Position numbers and translations under genes: made by a program
Part shown: in pieces, positions 51,903 to 59,643 of the stretch
How positions within the stretch are numbered: position 1 is the first letter of the stretch
How the letters are laid out: every line of letters starts with the position of its first letter
Assembly (NCBI RefSeq): GCF_014698065.1
Contig: NZ_JACJSI010000042.1
Span: forward strand, 1-59,643
DNA: 59,643 nt
Direction: 5' to 3'
From: Nostoc flagelliforme FACHB-838
GTDB lineage: Bacteria; Cyanobacteriota; Cyanobacteriia; Cyanobacteriales; Nostocaceae
Notes under the pieces: generated by a model
The model's database searches: none
Told to the model about the DNA's origin: nothing
The model's input: only the letters and a program-made list of their open reading frames with translations

Positions 51903-52764
51903 ACCTGCGACTCCACAACTGTAATAAGTTGGTACAGATGAGAATCACCATAGAAATCATTAACAACACAATCGCTACAGCCGTTGCTCCACTATAGTCA
52001 TACTGCTCTAATCTGCGATAGATATAGACGGAAGTAATCATTGTTTCATAGGGAATATTACCGGAAATAATCAGCACAACTCCGTATTCACCGATAGCAC
52101 GGGCAAAAGCCAAGGTAAATCCTGTGATGGTTGCAGGTAGTATTTGGGGAAAAATCACTCGCCAAAATGTCTGCCAAGAATTTGCACCGAGAATATGTGC
52201 TGCTTCTTCAATTTCTGGTTCTATCCCCATTAAAACAGGTTGTACAGTCCGAACTACAAAAGGCAGAGTAACAAATACCTTAGCGAAGACTACACCAATT
52301 ACAGATGAGGTCAAGTTTACCTGTTCAATACCCAACAATCTCAAGCTTTCACCTAAGAATGTTCCCGGATCTAAATACTGTCCGATGACTCCCCCAGAAC
52401 CGTAGAGAGATAACAAAGCAATCCCCGCCACTACCGCAGGCATAGCAAAAGGCAAGTCTACTAATCCATCTGCCAACCTCTTTCCGGGAAATTCATATCG
52501 AACTAATATCCAAGCCAGGATTACCCCAAAGACACTGTTAATTGAAGCAGCCAACAAAGCCGCCGAGAAACAAAGTTTATAGGCTGCTACAGCAGGGGGA
52601 GCAGTGATGACTTGCCATAATTCTGTCCAGGAACTTTTGGTAGCCTCTAGAAAGATTACTCCTAAAGGCAAGAGAACGATAAAACTGATATAGGTTAAAG
52701 CTAAACCTTGTAGAAGCGAACGGTGAAAGCGTTGATGGGAAACTGCGACAGAGATGGCTAACAT
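51892..52764 (-). CDS. cysT: Sulfate ABC transporter permease CysT
   Basis: 290 aa with six membrane segments. VDLPFAMPAVVAGIALLSLY, the EAA loop EEAAHILGANSWQTFWRVIF and ARAIGEYGVVLIISGN are diagnostic of CysT/CysU. It starts five bases before the sbpA stop region (gap 5 bases) and overlaps cysW, so the three genes form one operon. Confidence 0.95.
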   Translation of the reverse strand: MLAISVAVSHQRFHRSLLQGLALTYISFIVLLPLGVIFLEATKSSWTELWQVITAPPAVAAYKLCFSAALLAASINSVFGVILAWILVRYEFPGKRLADGLVDLPFAMPAVVAGIALLSLYGSGGVIGQYLDPGTFLGESLRLLGIEQVNLTSSVIGVVFAKVFVTLPFVVRTVQPVLMGIEPEIEEAAHILGANSWQTFWRVIFPQILPATITGFTLAFARAIGEYGVVLIISGNIPYETMITSVYIYRRLEQYDYSGATAVAIVLLMISMVILICTNLLQLWSRRYEA

Positions 52765-52769
52765 TGTAA

Positions 52770-53837
52770 TTACCTATTTCTGACTGCTTGGGCAGAGTCG
52801 AATAATGCGCCATCGGCAAACAGTTTCTGATCTACAGCCTTCCAATCACCAAAGTCAGCAATTTTATAGAGGGTTGTAACTGGTTTATATTGAGTGGCAT
52901 ATTTTTGATATACCGTCTGATCTATTGGGCGATATCCTTGTTGGGCGTAAATTTCCTGTCCTTTGGGAGAAAACAAGAACTTAGTAAATGCTTCGGCTAC
53001 TTCGCGTGTTCCTCTGCTATCTACAATCTTGTCAACTACAGTCACAGGAAAATCAACCTGGATATTAGTTGCTGGTACAACGTAAGGAAAATCCTCTGCA
53101 AGGGCATCGTTGGTAAAAGTAATCTCGTTTTCAAAAGTAAGTAGTGCATCACCAATTTTGTTTTTGATGAAAGCATCTGATGCTTCTCGTCCGCTACTGA
53201 CTAGGGTTTTGGTGTTTCTCACAAAGCTTCTAAGATAATTTTGGGCAGCTTGTTCTCCTTGAGATTTGAGAAAAGAACCATACCCTGCCAAAATTCCCCA
53301 TCGCGCATTCCCACCTGTTTGGGGGTTAATGCCAACAATTGCTACATTGTCACGAGTTAGATCGTTCCAACTTTGAATGTTTTTAGGATTTCCAGTCCGT
53401 ATGACTACAACCATCACAGTATTAGCAGGGGAAGCCTGATTGGGTAATCTTTGCTGCCAATCTGGACTGACAAAACCTTTTTCCACCAAAGCATCTATGT
53501 TACTTTGGATATTCTGTGCTGTAATATCCGCTTGTAAACCCCCAAGAATTGCTCTGGTTTGCGCTCCAGATCCGCCATAAGATTCTTTGAATATGACATC
53601 TTGCCCAGTCTTCGCTTTCCATTGTGCCTGAAACGCCGGAATCATTTTGGAAAATAAGGCTCTCGCTACTCCGTAAGAAACTAACGTCAGTTCAACCGAG
53701 TTGGATTTTTGATCTGTGATGACTTGGGCTTGATTTGTTAATGTTTGGTTTTGCGTAGAATTTTTGGTTTGAGTGCAAGCTGGGATAAAAAATCCCGCAG
53801 CAAATAACAAGGCGTGTAAGGTCTTACGCCTCTTCAT
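52770..53837 (-). CDS. sbpA: Periplasmic sulfate-binding lipoprotein
   Basis: 355 aa preceded by AGGAGG eight bases before the ATG. A basic, hydrophobic signal ends in FIPAC with Cys21, a lipoprotein-type cleavage site, so the protein is probably lipid-anchored. The mature part has SYGVARALFSKMIPAFQAQW, ESYGGSGAQTRAILGGLQAD, GINPQTGGNARWG and TFENEITFTND, typical of sulfate/thiosulfate-binding proteins. First gene of the operon. No clear promoter motif could be named upstream. Confidence 0.93.
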   Translation of the reverse strand: MKRRKTLHALLFAAGFFIPACTQTKNSTQNQTLTNQAQVITDQKSNSVELTLVSYGVARALFSKMIPAFQAQWKAKTGQDVIFKESYGGSGAQTRAILGGLQADITAQNIQSNIDALVEKGFVSPDWQQRLPNQASPANTVMVVVIRTGNPKNIQSWNDLTRDNVAIVGINPQTGGNARWGILAGYGSFLKSQGEQAAQNYLRSFVRNTKTLVSSGREASDAFIKNKIGDALLTFENEITFTNDALAEDFPYVVPATNIQVDFPVTVVDKIVDSRGTREVAEAFTKFLFSPKGQEIYAQQGYRPIDQTVYQKYATQYKPVTTLYKIADFGDWKAVDQKLFADGALFDSAQAVRNR

Positions 53838-55036
53838 AAATTCCTCCTAGTTATTATTCTTGGCTTGATTTAGATAATACTACCAAAAACCGATAAAATA
53901 ACTGTATTTAAGAAAATACTAATTAAAAATGATTTGATTACACCCCCGGACAGTGGTGGCATCTTTGATGAGCAAAAGTTGTACTAAAGTGCGGCGGTAG
54001 CATTGCGGACTCTATATTGGAGTGGGTGAGGGAGGAGGGGTAATGAGTGCGACGATGCTCCGCCTGCGATCGCTCCCAAGAATAAATGTTCAAAACAGCT
54101 AGAAGCCTTGCTTAATACCGCAGATTTTGTCAGAAATATCGACCACAGGCAAAACCAGAGAAACGGAACCACTGGGGGAGCAGCTTTTTGCCATCGGTGA
54201 TAAAAGGTGGAAAGGCGAAAAAGTCATCGCCAGGGCAGATGAGTTTACCTTGGGACAAACAGCGAGTAACCGAGAGTACTGAGGTGCATGAGGTAGCAGC
54301 AAAATTTATTCAGGCGAATTGCTTTCAGCCCTCAGTGACAGGTACTGGTTTTGCGTAATGCTGATGTACATTCATTTCTGGAATAGTTGAATTAAAAACT
54401 TCTCAAGTTTTAGCGAAGCTCTTAATTACTAGTGAAAATGGTTTAATAAAATTGAGTAAATTGCTTGATTGTTACTATTATAAAGCTCATAAAACTAATC
54501 AAATATAACTTATCAAATCTGCCTTTTAAGACTAGTACAATGAAAACTTATGCTTCGATATAACTTATTGATTTAACAACATTTATTAATAATTCTGATT
54601 GCTGGAATAATACAAAATGCAACTGGAGAAAGCGTAGAGTAATTACGAAGTTAAGGATCTACTATTATGGCTATCGCACTTTAAATGGGGGATAGTAGCT
54701 ATAGCGGTTCCTGACAAGCATGAGGTACGTTTTCAAAGCTATTAACCTTAGTAAACAATATTTGAGTCTACCTCAGTTGCTTAGAAAACGCTATAAATAA
54801 AATTTGTAGTTGAAAAAATACATTTAATATTTATTATTTTAGCCTTAATCTCTATCTAAAGATAGTTATTCTTCAAATAAATAATTTTCAATTTATTCTG
54901 ACTATTTAGGAAAACTTAAGAAAATATAAATATTTAAATTTTATCCCTGGCGGGGGGATTGTTCAGTCTTAAAAAAACTGGTTTTCTGATTACGTAATTA
55001 AGTATTAAGACCAAATACAACTTTCTGGAGAGTTAA
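53838..55036. other. Long AT-rich intergenic region
   Basis: About 1.2 kb without an intact gene. Between 54090 and 54290 the plus strand has protein-like scraps (EQLFAIGDKRWKGEKVIARA and DEFTLGQT), probably an old gene end. 54400-55000 is very AT-rich and seems non-coding. No tRNA or known RNA is seen. Confidence 0.4.
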
Positions 55037-55822
55037 ATGCTGCTCAAAAAAATTTCGGGTCTGCTCATAGCGGCAGCTATTCTGCCATGCTTTATTCAAC
55101 CAGCTTCCGCTCACGTTATTTGGTTTGAGAAAGAAAATGCTCAATACAATTTATTATTTGGGCATCCCGAAGAAGGCCCACAATTCTATGATGTGACAAA
55201 ATTCACAGGAGCAGAAGTTTACGATATAAACAAACAAACAATTCCTTTTAGCATTAATCAAACATCAGACCAGTTATATCTAACTGCTGATAAAGAAGTA
55301 GCCGCGATCACAGCATCATTGGATAATGGCTATGTTGCGGAAGTAGGCGATGATGCTTATTACGATATTACAGCCACGGAAGTTGGGAACTACCAAAATG
55401 TTAGGCATTTGCTCAAGTACACTAAAGCTTTGTATAACTGGTCAGATGCCTTAGCACAATCTTTCAATCTACCCTTGGAAATCTTACCTTTACAAAACCC
55501 TTTTGCTGAGGACTTGTCAGGCAGTTTATTAGTTCAAATTCTGGCTCAAGGCAAACCAGTCAGCGATTCAGTTACTGTAGAATACCTTGGGCAAGAAGTA
55601 GCAAAAAATGCGGATGGCACTTTTTCTATTCCCATCGGTACACAAGGGCTAGTACAAGCAATTGAAGCCAGCTACTCAATATCAGTTGGAGGTATAACGA
55701 CTTCTTACGAAACTGGTTTTACAGCACAAATAGCCTCTGTACCAGAACCTTCGGCCTTATTAGGATTAAGTGTAGTAGGTTTACTGGCTTTACGTAGAAA
55801 GAAAATCCTACTGAATAAATAA
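55037..55822 (+). CDS. PEP-CTERM protein with DUF4198-type domain
   Basis: 261 aa; GGAGAG precedes the ATG. The signal peptide ends ASA before HVIWFEKENAQYNLLFG, a start typical of DUF4198 periplasmic proteins linked to nickel or cobalt uptake. In the middle LKYTKALYNWSDALAQSFNL and LEILPLQNPFAE fit the same family. The C-terminus carries VPEPSALLGLSVVGLLALR and a KK-rich end, a canonical PEP-CTERM sorting signal. It is exported and presumably processed by an exosortase. No transporter genes are adjacent, so a metal role is only a family-based suggestion. A terminator follows at once. Confidence 0.82.
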   Translation: MLLKKISGLLIAAAILPCFIQPASAHVIWFEKENAQYNLLFGHPEEGPQFYDVTKFTGAEVYDINKQTIPFSINQTSDQLYLTADKEVAAITASLDNGYVAEVGDDAYYDITATEVGNYQNVRHLLKYTKALYNWSDALAQSFNLPLEILPLQNPFAEDLSGSLLVQILAQGKPVSDSVTVEYLGQEVAKNADGTFSIPIGTQGLVQAIEASYSISVGGITTSYETGFTAQIASVPEPSALLGLSVVGLLALRRKKILLNK

Positions 55823-55875
55823 CTACTTTCTTGCGAGGTTAGTTAACACATCAAACTGAATAATTTAATTAACTC

Positions 55876-55907
55876 TAGGTGAGGCTTAATGCCTCACCTA
55901 TTTTTCT
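55876..55907 (+). terminator. Intrinsic terminator of the PEP-CTERM gene
   Basis: TAGGTGAGGC, loop TTAAT, GCCTCACCTA, then TTTTTCT. A perfect 10-bp stem with a U-tract, 53 bases after the stop codon. Confidence 0.9.
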
Positions 55908-56679
55908 AGAAAACCCATTTGATATCTTTTAGACCATAGGTATGATCGATTACGCAATTGACCACATGAAACGAATAATAACCAGAGCTTTCAGACAAGC
56001 TGGCAATGGCTCTAATCTTCCAGAAAAGTGAAGGTTGTTCTAAAATAATGGTTAGTTCTAGCGAAAAGTCATAAATGGCTAAGTCTCGACTCAATCAACT
56101 ATATTATTGAGTGTCTAGAGGCGTGCGAAAGCTTCGGGATACTGGTTCCTTTGCAAAAGATATTCCCAAGGCAAACACAATCATGTCGTTAGTATCAAAG
56201 AAGCGTGCTAGCCAGAGAGAGAGAATTGTCATGAGGTTACAGCAGTTGAACCAATCCCAAGCTGCATAAATCAACACCACTAATCATATTTTGGGAACAA
56301 TTGTTCCCATTCATCCTTCTATCGCTGTCATTACCCTAAGGAGCAATCATAGGCTATGGAGGGCGGTTGTTAATCGAGCAGGGATGAGGGCGGGGGCGGC
56401 GATAGGGGAAGCTTAAGCCAAAGGCGATCGCTGTTTCACAAAATAGTCTACTGAGCTATTCACTTCAGCAGAGTAGAATAACCAATGCTTGATTTACCAA
56501 CATTCAATTTATACAAAAGTAGATATTTATACTTCTGTAGAAGTACTACAAATCCTGACCATAGCGAATGCATGATCGGACATTTAAAAATTTTTTCCGA
56601 AATCTTACGGATGTCGCTTGTAGAATTTGATCAAAGCAAGAAGTCAATCAGTTCAATGACTTTTGTTTTAGGGCGTTTT
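55908..56679. other. Region of small scraps without a supported gene
   Basis: Short open frames (55906-56094 minus, 56485-56709 plus) have no recognisable features. Around 56180-56270 the plus strand reads RASQRERIVMRLQQLNQSQA, a possible gene end. Short interspersed repeats are present near 56130 and 56360. Confidence 0.35.
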
Positions 56680-56936
56680 TGGGGGTTTACGGCTTACGTC
56701 GTGCTTTAGTAATTGCTGGCTCAGAAAGCCAAGTTTTGAGTTTGTGACTAGTAGACGATCAGGCTACAAAGGATTTAATGGTGAAGTATTACCAGGGTTT
56801 GAAAGCAGGTCAAGGCAGACATGAAGCACTGCGAGCGGCACAGTTAGAGTTGCTAAATACGGAGAATTATCAGCATCCTTACTTTTGGGCAAGTTTTATT
56901 GCCTCTGGACAATGGACTCCTCTTCAAAATAAATAG
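56680..56936 (+). pseudogene. CHAT-protease domain, C-terminal remnant
   Basis: Reads VYGLRRALVIAGSESQVLSL, then TGA where relatives have Trp, then LVDDQATKDLMVKYYQGLKA, GRHEALRAAQLELLN and HPYFWASFIASGQWTPL. This is the end of the caspase-like CHAT domain found in large TPR proteins of Nostocales. The catalytic His/Cys region and all TPRs are missing. Confidence 0.7.
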
Positions 56937-57295
56937 CGTAAGCGCTCCAACTCCAGAACGGCTCAAATGGTGGAAGTCATCAGCCCAGGATGCCGAAGCT
57001 GAAACAAGAGTACGAGCGCCGATTCCGAGAGATTCTTTAGGAGCGGCTGTAGGCAACGGAGCGATCGCCAACACTCAAAGATGACCGCAGTTAATCCCAC
57101 GGTAATGCCAACAGTTGATTTTTAACGTTAACGTGCGTCTTTTTGTGGAGTGTTGCTATAGCCTCAAAGCATTCCATCACAAGCATTAACAGGAAGATTA
57201 GTTAGTAATTAAGCTTTGATTAAAATAAGGTTATACAACAGAGCTTTTCACATATATAAGTCCATTTTTCAAAGCTAACACCTTTAGGAGCGCTA

Positions 57296-57508
57296 TTGCA
57301 GACCCCAGACTCTGTTGAAGTAGGAGACACAGTTTTGATTCTACGTCCTTTCTATGTAACTGGAAAAGTTGGGGTTATTTGTGGTCGAGAGCCAGACTCA
57401 GATGGTCAATCAAGCATACGCTGGCTTATTCAAGTAGATTCAAATGAGGAAAATATTCTAGTATCACTCAGGCGCAATGAGTTTGAGGTGATTACCCCGG
57501 TTCACTGA
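57296..57508 (+). CDS. Small conserved-looking protein, 70 aa, TTG start
   Basis: AGGAG at 57286-57290 lies five bases before a TTG at 57296; no ATG is available. The peptide SVEVGDTVLILRPFYVTGKV and GVICGREPD look like a small SH3/KOW-like beta barrel, followed by SIRWLIQVDSNEENILVSLR. No family name can be given. It appears intact, and its 3' end touches the dinB remnant on the other strand. Confidence 0.55.
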   Translation: MQTPDSVEVGDTVLILRPFYVTGKVGVICGREPDSDGQSSIRWLIQVDSNEENILVSLRRNEFEVITPVH

Positions 57509-57958
57509 TAGGAGCAAGCATTGTTTTACTGCGGGTTAAACGCTGATAATCAGAAAACTTGACTTTCAGAGTTAATGTGCGACCTCGCGTTTCGTGCTAC
57601 ACTAACCGTTGCTCGACAATTTGGGCAATCTGTTCAAGTTCTTGCAACATCTGACCGACATCGCTTAAGTCCTGTGCAAATGAGGTTTCTGCACCAACTG
57701 ACTTACGAACCCGATTTGCCTCAACTGGACGGTCATCTTCTGCCCTGGCAATCTTATAGTAATAATGACCAGCTTTACCAAAATGGTGTGTTAGCTCCAA
57801 GAGCGATGCCTTCTCTTTCAGAGACGCTACCGCGAACGGCAACGTCTTCGACGAACGCTCCTTCAAATCTGCGCCAGTATGAATGCCGAGTGAGTGCATC
57901 TTAGCCGCCGTAACTTCTCCTATACCGTGGAACTTCTCAATTGCTAGAACACCGATTC
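57500..57958 (-). pseudogene. dinB: DNA polymerase IV (DinB) C-terminal remnant with in-frame repeat
   Basis: Reads IEKFHGIGEVTAAKMHSLGI, HTGADLKE, then a 20-residue foreign insert encoded by a repeat (57803-57860), then HHFGKAGHYYYKIARAEDDR, VRKSVGAETSFAQDLSDVG and EQIAQIVEQRLV. After a stop, ETRGRTLTLKVKFSDYQRLT is the little-finger end. This is the thumb and little-finger region of DinB. The polymerase palm is gone. The insert keeps the frame open. Confidence 0.75.
57803..57860 (-). repeat. Interspersed repeat inside dinB remnant
   Basis: On the minus strand it begins GAGCGTTCGTCGAAGACGTT and ends GTCTCTGAAAGAGAAGGCAT. Both ends match the repeat inside the methyltransferase remnant; this copy is about 40 bases shorter in the middle. 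Confidence 0.75.
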
Positions 57959-58434
57959 AGTAATCGGAGAGCAAAAGGAAAATCAGCCCAAAGAGAAATA
58001 AACAATGGAGAATAAAGCGTAGAAAACGCTTGCCAGCCAAGACTTATAGCGACAAATAAGCTGTAAGCAATATTTAACAAAATCTCTTGGAGAGGGATAA
58101 CCTGAATTGAGGTAGATTCAGGTAATAAATATCAGCTTCGCAAGCAGAGAATCTACGTATGCGGCCAGAAAATTGGAATCCACTGATAGAACTATCAGCA
58201 GCAGAGCAAAGTCTTGAAAGCCGCTTTGGACTTAAACTGAGATGACCCAAACCAGAAAAATTTGGCCTTGGGGATTATATTAGACGCTTTAGAACGACTT
58301 GAGACTTTTGTGCAAGCACAACCAGAAAATACCGAACACCCTCAAGTTCGTTCGGCGTTGGAAACCGCAAGGTTAATTGAAGCGCAAGATGTGGAAGTGG
58401 ATGCTCATGGCGAGATATAACGACTTTACCACCG
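57959..58434. other. Fragmentary region with two short open stretches
   Basis: An ATG at 58159 opens a 28-residue frame (MRPENWNPLIELSAAEQSLE) that ends at 58245. From there to about 58420 another phase reads LALGIILDALERLETFVQAQ and PQVRSALETARLIEAQDVEV. Both look like gene pieces but I cannot name the families. Confidence 0.35.
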
Positions 58435-59052
58435 TTGCCGAAGTTTCATCACCGCGACTATCAGGATCTGGTGACTGATCAAAGCGGTAGTTGCGCCGGT
58501 GGTATTGCTCGTCCTGAAGACATTCAACTAGCCAACTATTACTACAGCGAAATGCTGAAATATCGGCAACTCAAAAGCGAAGCCGAACAGCAAAGGGAGC
58601 AATTTACTCAACTGCGTACCCAAGCCGAAAGTCAGGCGGCTGCTCTTCAAGAACAACAAACCCTTGCGGCTCAAGAGTTGGCACTGCTTCAGCAAAGTAT
58701 AGGTAATAACCAAGACCAGATTAACGCCAGACAAGAAGAATTAGCGATCGCTCAATTCCGAGTTGATGCCCTTTCTCAACTGCGAAACTGGACAGAACAA
58801 ACCCAGGTGCAACTGCTCTCTGTTGAACAGCTGAATTTAGCTCAGGCTCAACTTGAACAGGAGATTGCCACAAACCGTCAAGATTTAATTGACGATGCCG
58901 CTAAAGCCGAACTCAATACACAACGCCTCAATATCGAACGCGATCGCCAGATTGCTGTCGTTAAACTCGAACAACTAAACCAACTCAAAACTGAAGAAGC
59001 TCTACAAACGGCGATCAATAATCTCCGTTTCGATTTAGGGCTGAATCCCTAG
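58435..59052 (+). CDS. Coiled-coil protein fragment, 205 aa
   Basis: From about residue 30 the protein is a continuous Glu/Gln/Leu-rich coiled coil (LKSEAEQQREQFTQLRTQAE, then QQQ-rich heptads and LNIERDRQIAVVKLEQLNQL). It has no signal peptide, and the first 25 residues look like read-through. Composition suggests an internal piece of a very large cyanobacterial surface or filament protein rather than a complete gene. No ribosome site supports the ATG at 58435. Confidence 0.45.
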   Translation: MPKFHHRDYQDLVTDQSGSCAGGIARPEDIQLANYYYSEMLKYRQLKSEAEQQREQFTQLRTQAESQAAALQEQQTLAAQELALLQQSIGNNQDQINARQEELAIAQFRVDALSQLRNWTEQTQVQLLSVEQLNLAQAQLEQEIATNRQDLIDDAAKAELNTQRLNIERDRQIAVVKLEQLNQLKTEEALQTAINNLRFDLGLNP

Positions 59053-59060
59053 CTATCTAG

Positions 59061-59372
59061 TTGGTATACAAAGCAGGTAAGCTGAGGAAAGCACCTACCA
59101 GCAGTAAAAAATTAGTGATAGTAAAGTCGCCTCGCCATCGCCCAGAACGAAAATTCAGCAATATCAAACGAATAATCTTAGAATGTTCGCTCATCGAATG
59201 TGTCCATTGTGGAACAGAATTAGTGTTACGCAGACCAAGGCATCTGCGTAAAACTGTTCAAACAATGGATGGTGCAATATTCGTGGCAGGCAAGAGTAAA
59301 GAATGTACCAATTCCAGTTGCACACGTTTTGGTAAACATTACTACGGTCGGTTCGCTGATTTAAAAAGCTAG
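59061..59372 (+). CDS. Zinc-ribbon protein, possibly a transposase N-terminal fragment
   Basis: 103 aa, basic start (KLRKAPTSSKKLVIVKSPRH), then a CVHCGTELVLRR cysteine pair, HLRKTVQTMDGAIFVAGKSK and a second pair ECTNSSCTRFGKHYY. The four cysteines suggest one zinc ribbon. The pattern reminds me of the N-terminus of a longer cyanobacterial transposase-like family, but a complete one would be several times larger. Function is unknown. Confidence 0.4.
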   Translation: MVYKAGKLRKAPTSSKKLVIVKSPRHRPERKFSNIKRIILECSLIECVHCGTELVLRRPRHLRKTVQTMDGAIFVAGKSKECTNSSCTRFGKHYYGRFADLKS

Positions 59373-59433
59373 AAGAGGAATTAATGCACTGTAAAGCTTA
59401 TGGAGCTTAATTAGATAGGATTCTGGTAAGCAC

Positions 59434-59643
59434 TTATCCAGGTACAAGGTAAGGGAAAGTGTAAAGTGACTGCGGTATTCCCATCAGAGTTAAAATTTGT
59501 TGTTGAAGTTCACCGAGTTGAGTCATTTCGTAGCTGCCGTCTCGATGAAAATACATTGTTATACCATTGAAAGCATTCAACAACTTTTCTGCTGTTGGTT
59601 TGGTTGTGTGGCGCTTGGGATTACCATCATACAGACCAGCCAA
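59434..59643 (-). mobile_element. IS1634/IS4-type transposase, C-terminal part, runs off right edge
   Basis: The frame is open to the window edge and ends PYLVPG at a stop at 59434. It contains AGLYDGNPKRHTTKPTAEKL, LNAFNGITMYFHRDGSYEMT and LQQQILTLMGIPQSLY, the typical end of IS1634-like DDE transposases (G-PKR-T-KPTAE-LL-AF--IT). The catalytic part would be beyond the window. Confidence 0.7.

Noticed and set aside
55906..56094. Minus-strand 62-codon frame
   Set aside because: It begins inside ordinary intergenic sequence and overlaps the terminator region; no ribosome site or recognisable features.
56261..56300. Seventh copy of the promoter element (TGCATAAAT at about 56266)
   Set aside because: The second block is absent at the 14-bp spacing and no gene follows.

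Overview
The window comes from a filamentous, Nostoc/Anabaena-type cyanobacterium. The evidence is frequent GCGATCGC-type octamers, a phenylalanine ammonia-lyase that matches what I remember of the Anabaena variabilis enzyme almost residue for residue, PEP-CTERM proteins, a CyRepA1-type plasmid replication gene, a tRNA array, and many short interspersed repeats.

Region 1 (1-3.7 kb) is an accessory patch. It holds small overlapping minus-strand reading frames, a frameshifted four-helix-bundle gene, hypothetical genes and insertion-sequence debris.

Region 2 (3.7-32.9 kb) is the centrepiece, a biosynthetic gene cluster entirely on the minus strand. In transcription order it has a type II thioesterase, an MFS exporter, a phenylalanine ammonia-lyase, an acyl-CoA-ligase/carrier-protein fusion, a PKS (KS-AT-DH-KR-ACP), a second PKS (KS-AT-KR-ACP-KS-decayed AT, ending in a threefold 36-residue repeat), an NRPS (ACP-C-PCP-A-C; A domain read as serine), a PEP-CTERM protein and a DAHP synthase. 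The logic is self-contained. DAHP synthase would raise flux to phenylalanine, the lyase makes cinnamate, the ligase loads it on its own carrier, the PKSs extend it, the NRPS adds serine and probably releases it through a terminal C domain, and the thioesterase and MFS proof-read and export. Six transcription units are each preceded by the same 33-bp element, TTGCATAAAT-N14-CGATAAGTA (read on the coding strand), with invariant 14-bp spacing. This is a private regulon promoter or operator. I know of no described product for this gene set.

Region 3 (33-38.6 kb) looks like an integrated and decaying plasmid: a broken plasmid-type gene, a truncated HNH gene, five tRNA genes (Asn, Gln, Leu, Pro, Leu), a free-standing HNH endonuclease and a collapsed CyRepA1 replication gene.

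Region 4 (38.3-48.6 kb) is an insertion-sequence pile-up (IS66, IS630 and IS701 types) followed by a scrambled island. Intact genes there are an HxlR regulator with a divergent quinone oxidoreductase, an SDR and a membrane protein. Fragments are AraC, RidA, CPBP protease, TetR, alpha/beta hydrolase, a dehydrogenase, an integrase and a C5 DNA methyltransferase.

Region 5 (48.6-53.8 kb) is a sulfate ABC transporter operon (sbpA-cysT-cysW) that ends in a DUF3604/PHP gene.

Region 6 (53.8-59.6 kb) has a PEP-CTERM DUF4198 protein, then remnants of CHAT and DinB genes, a small conserved gene, a coiled-coil fragment and transposase pieces. One repeat family sits inside both the dinB and the methyltransferase remnants with matching ends.
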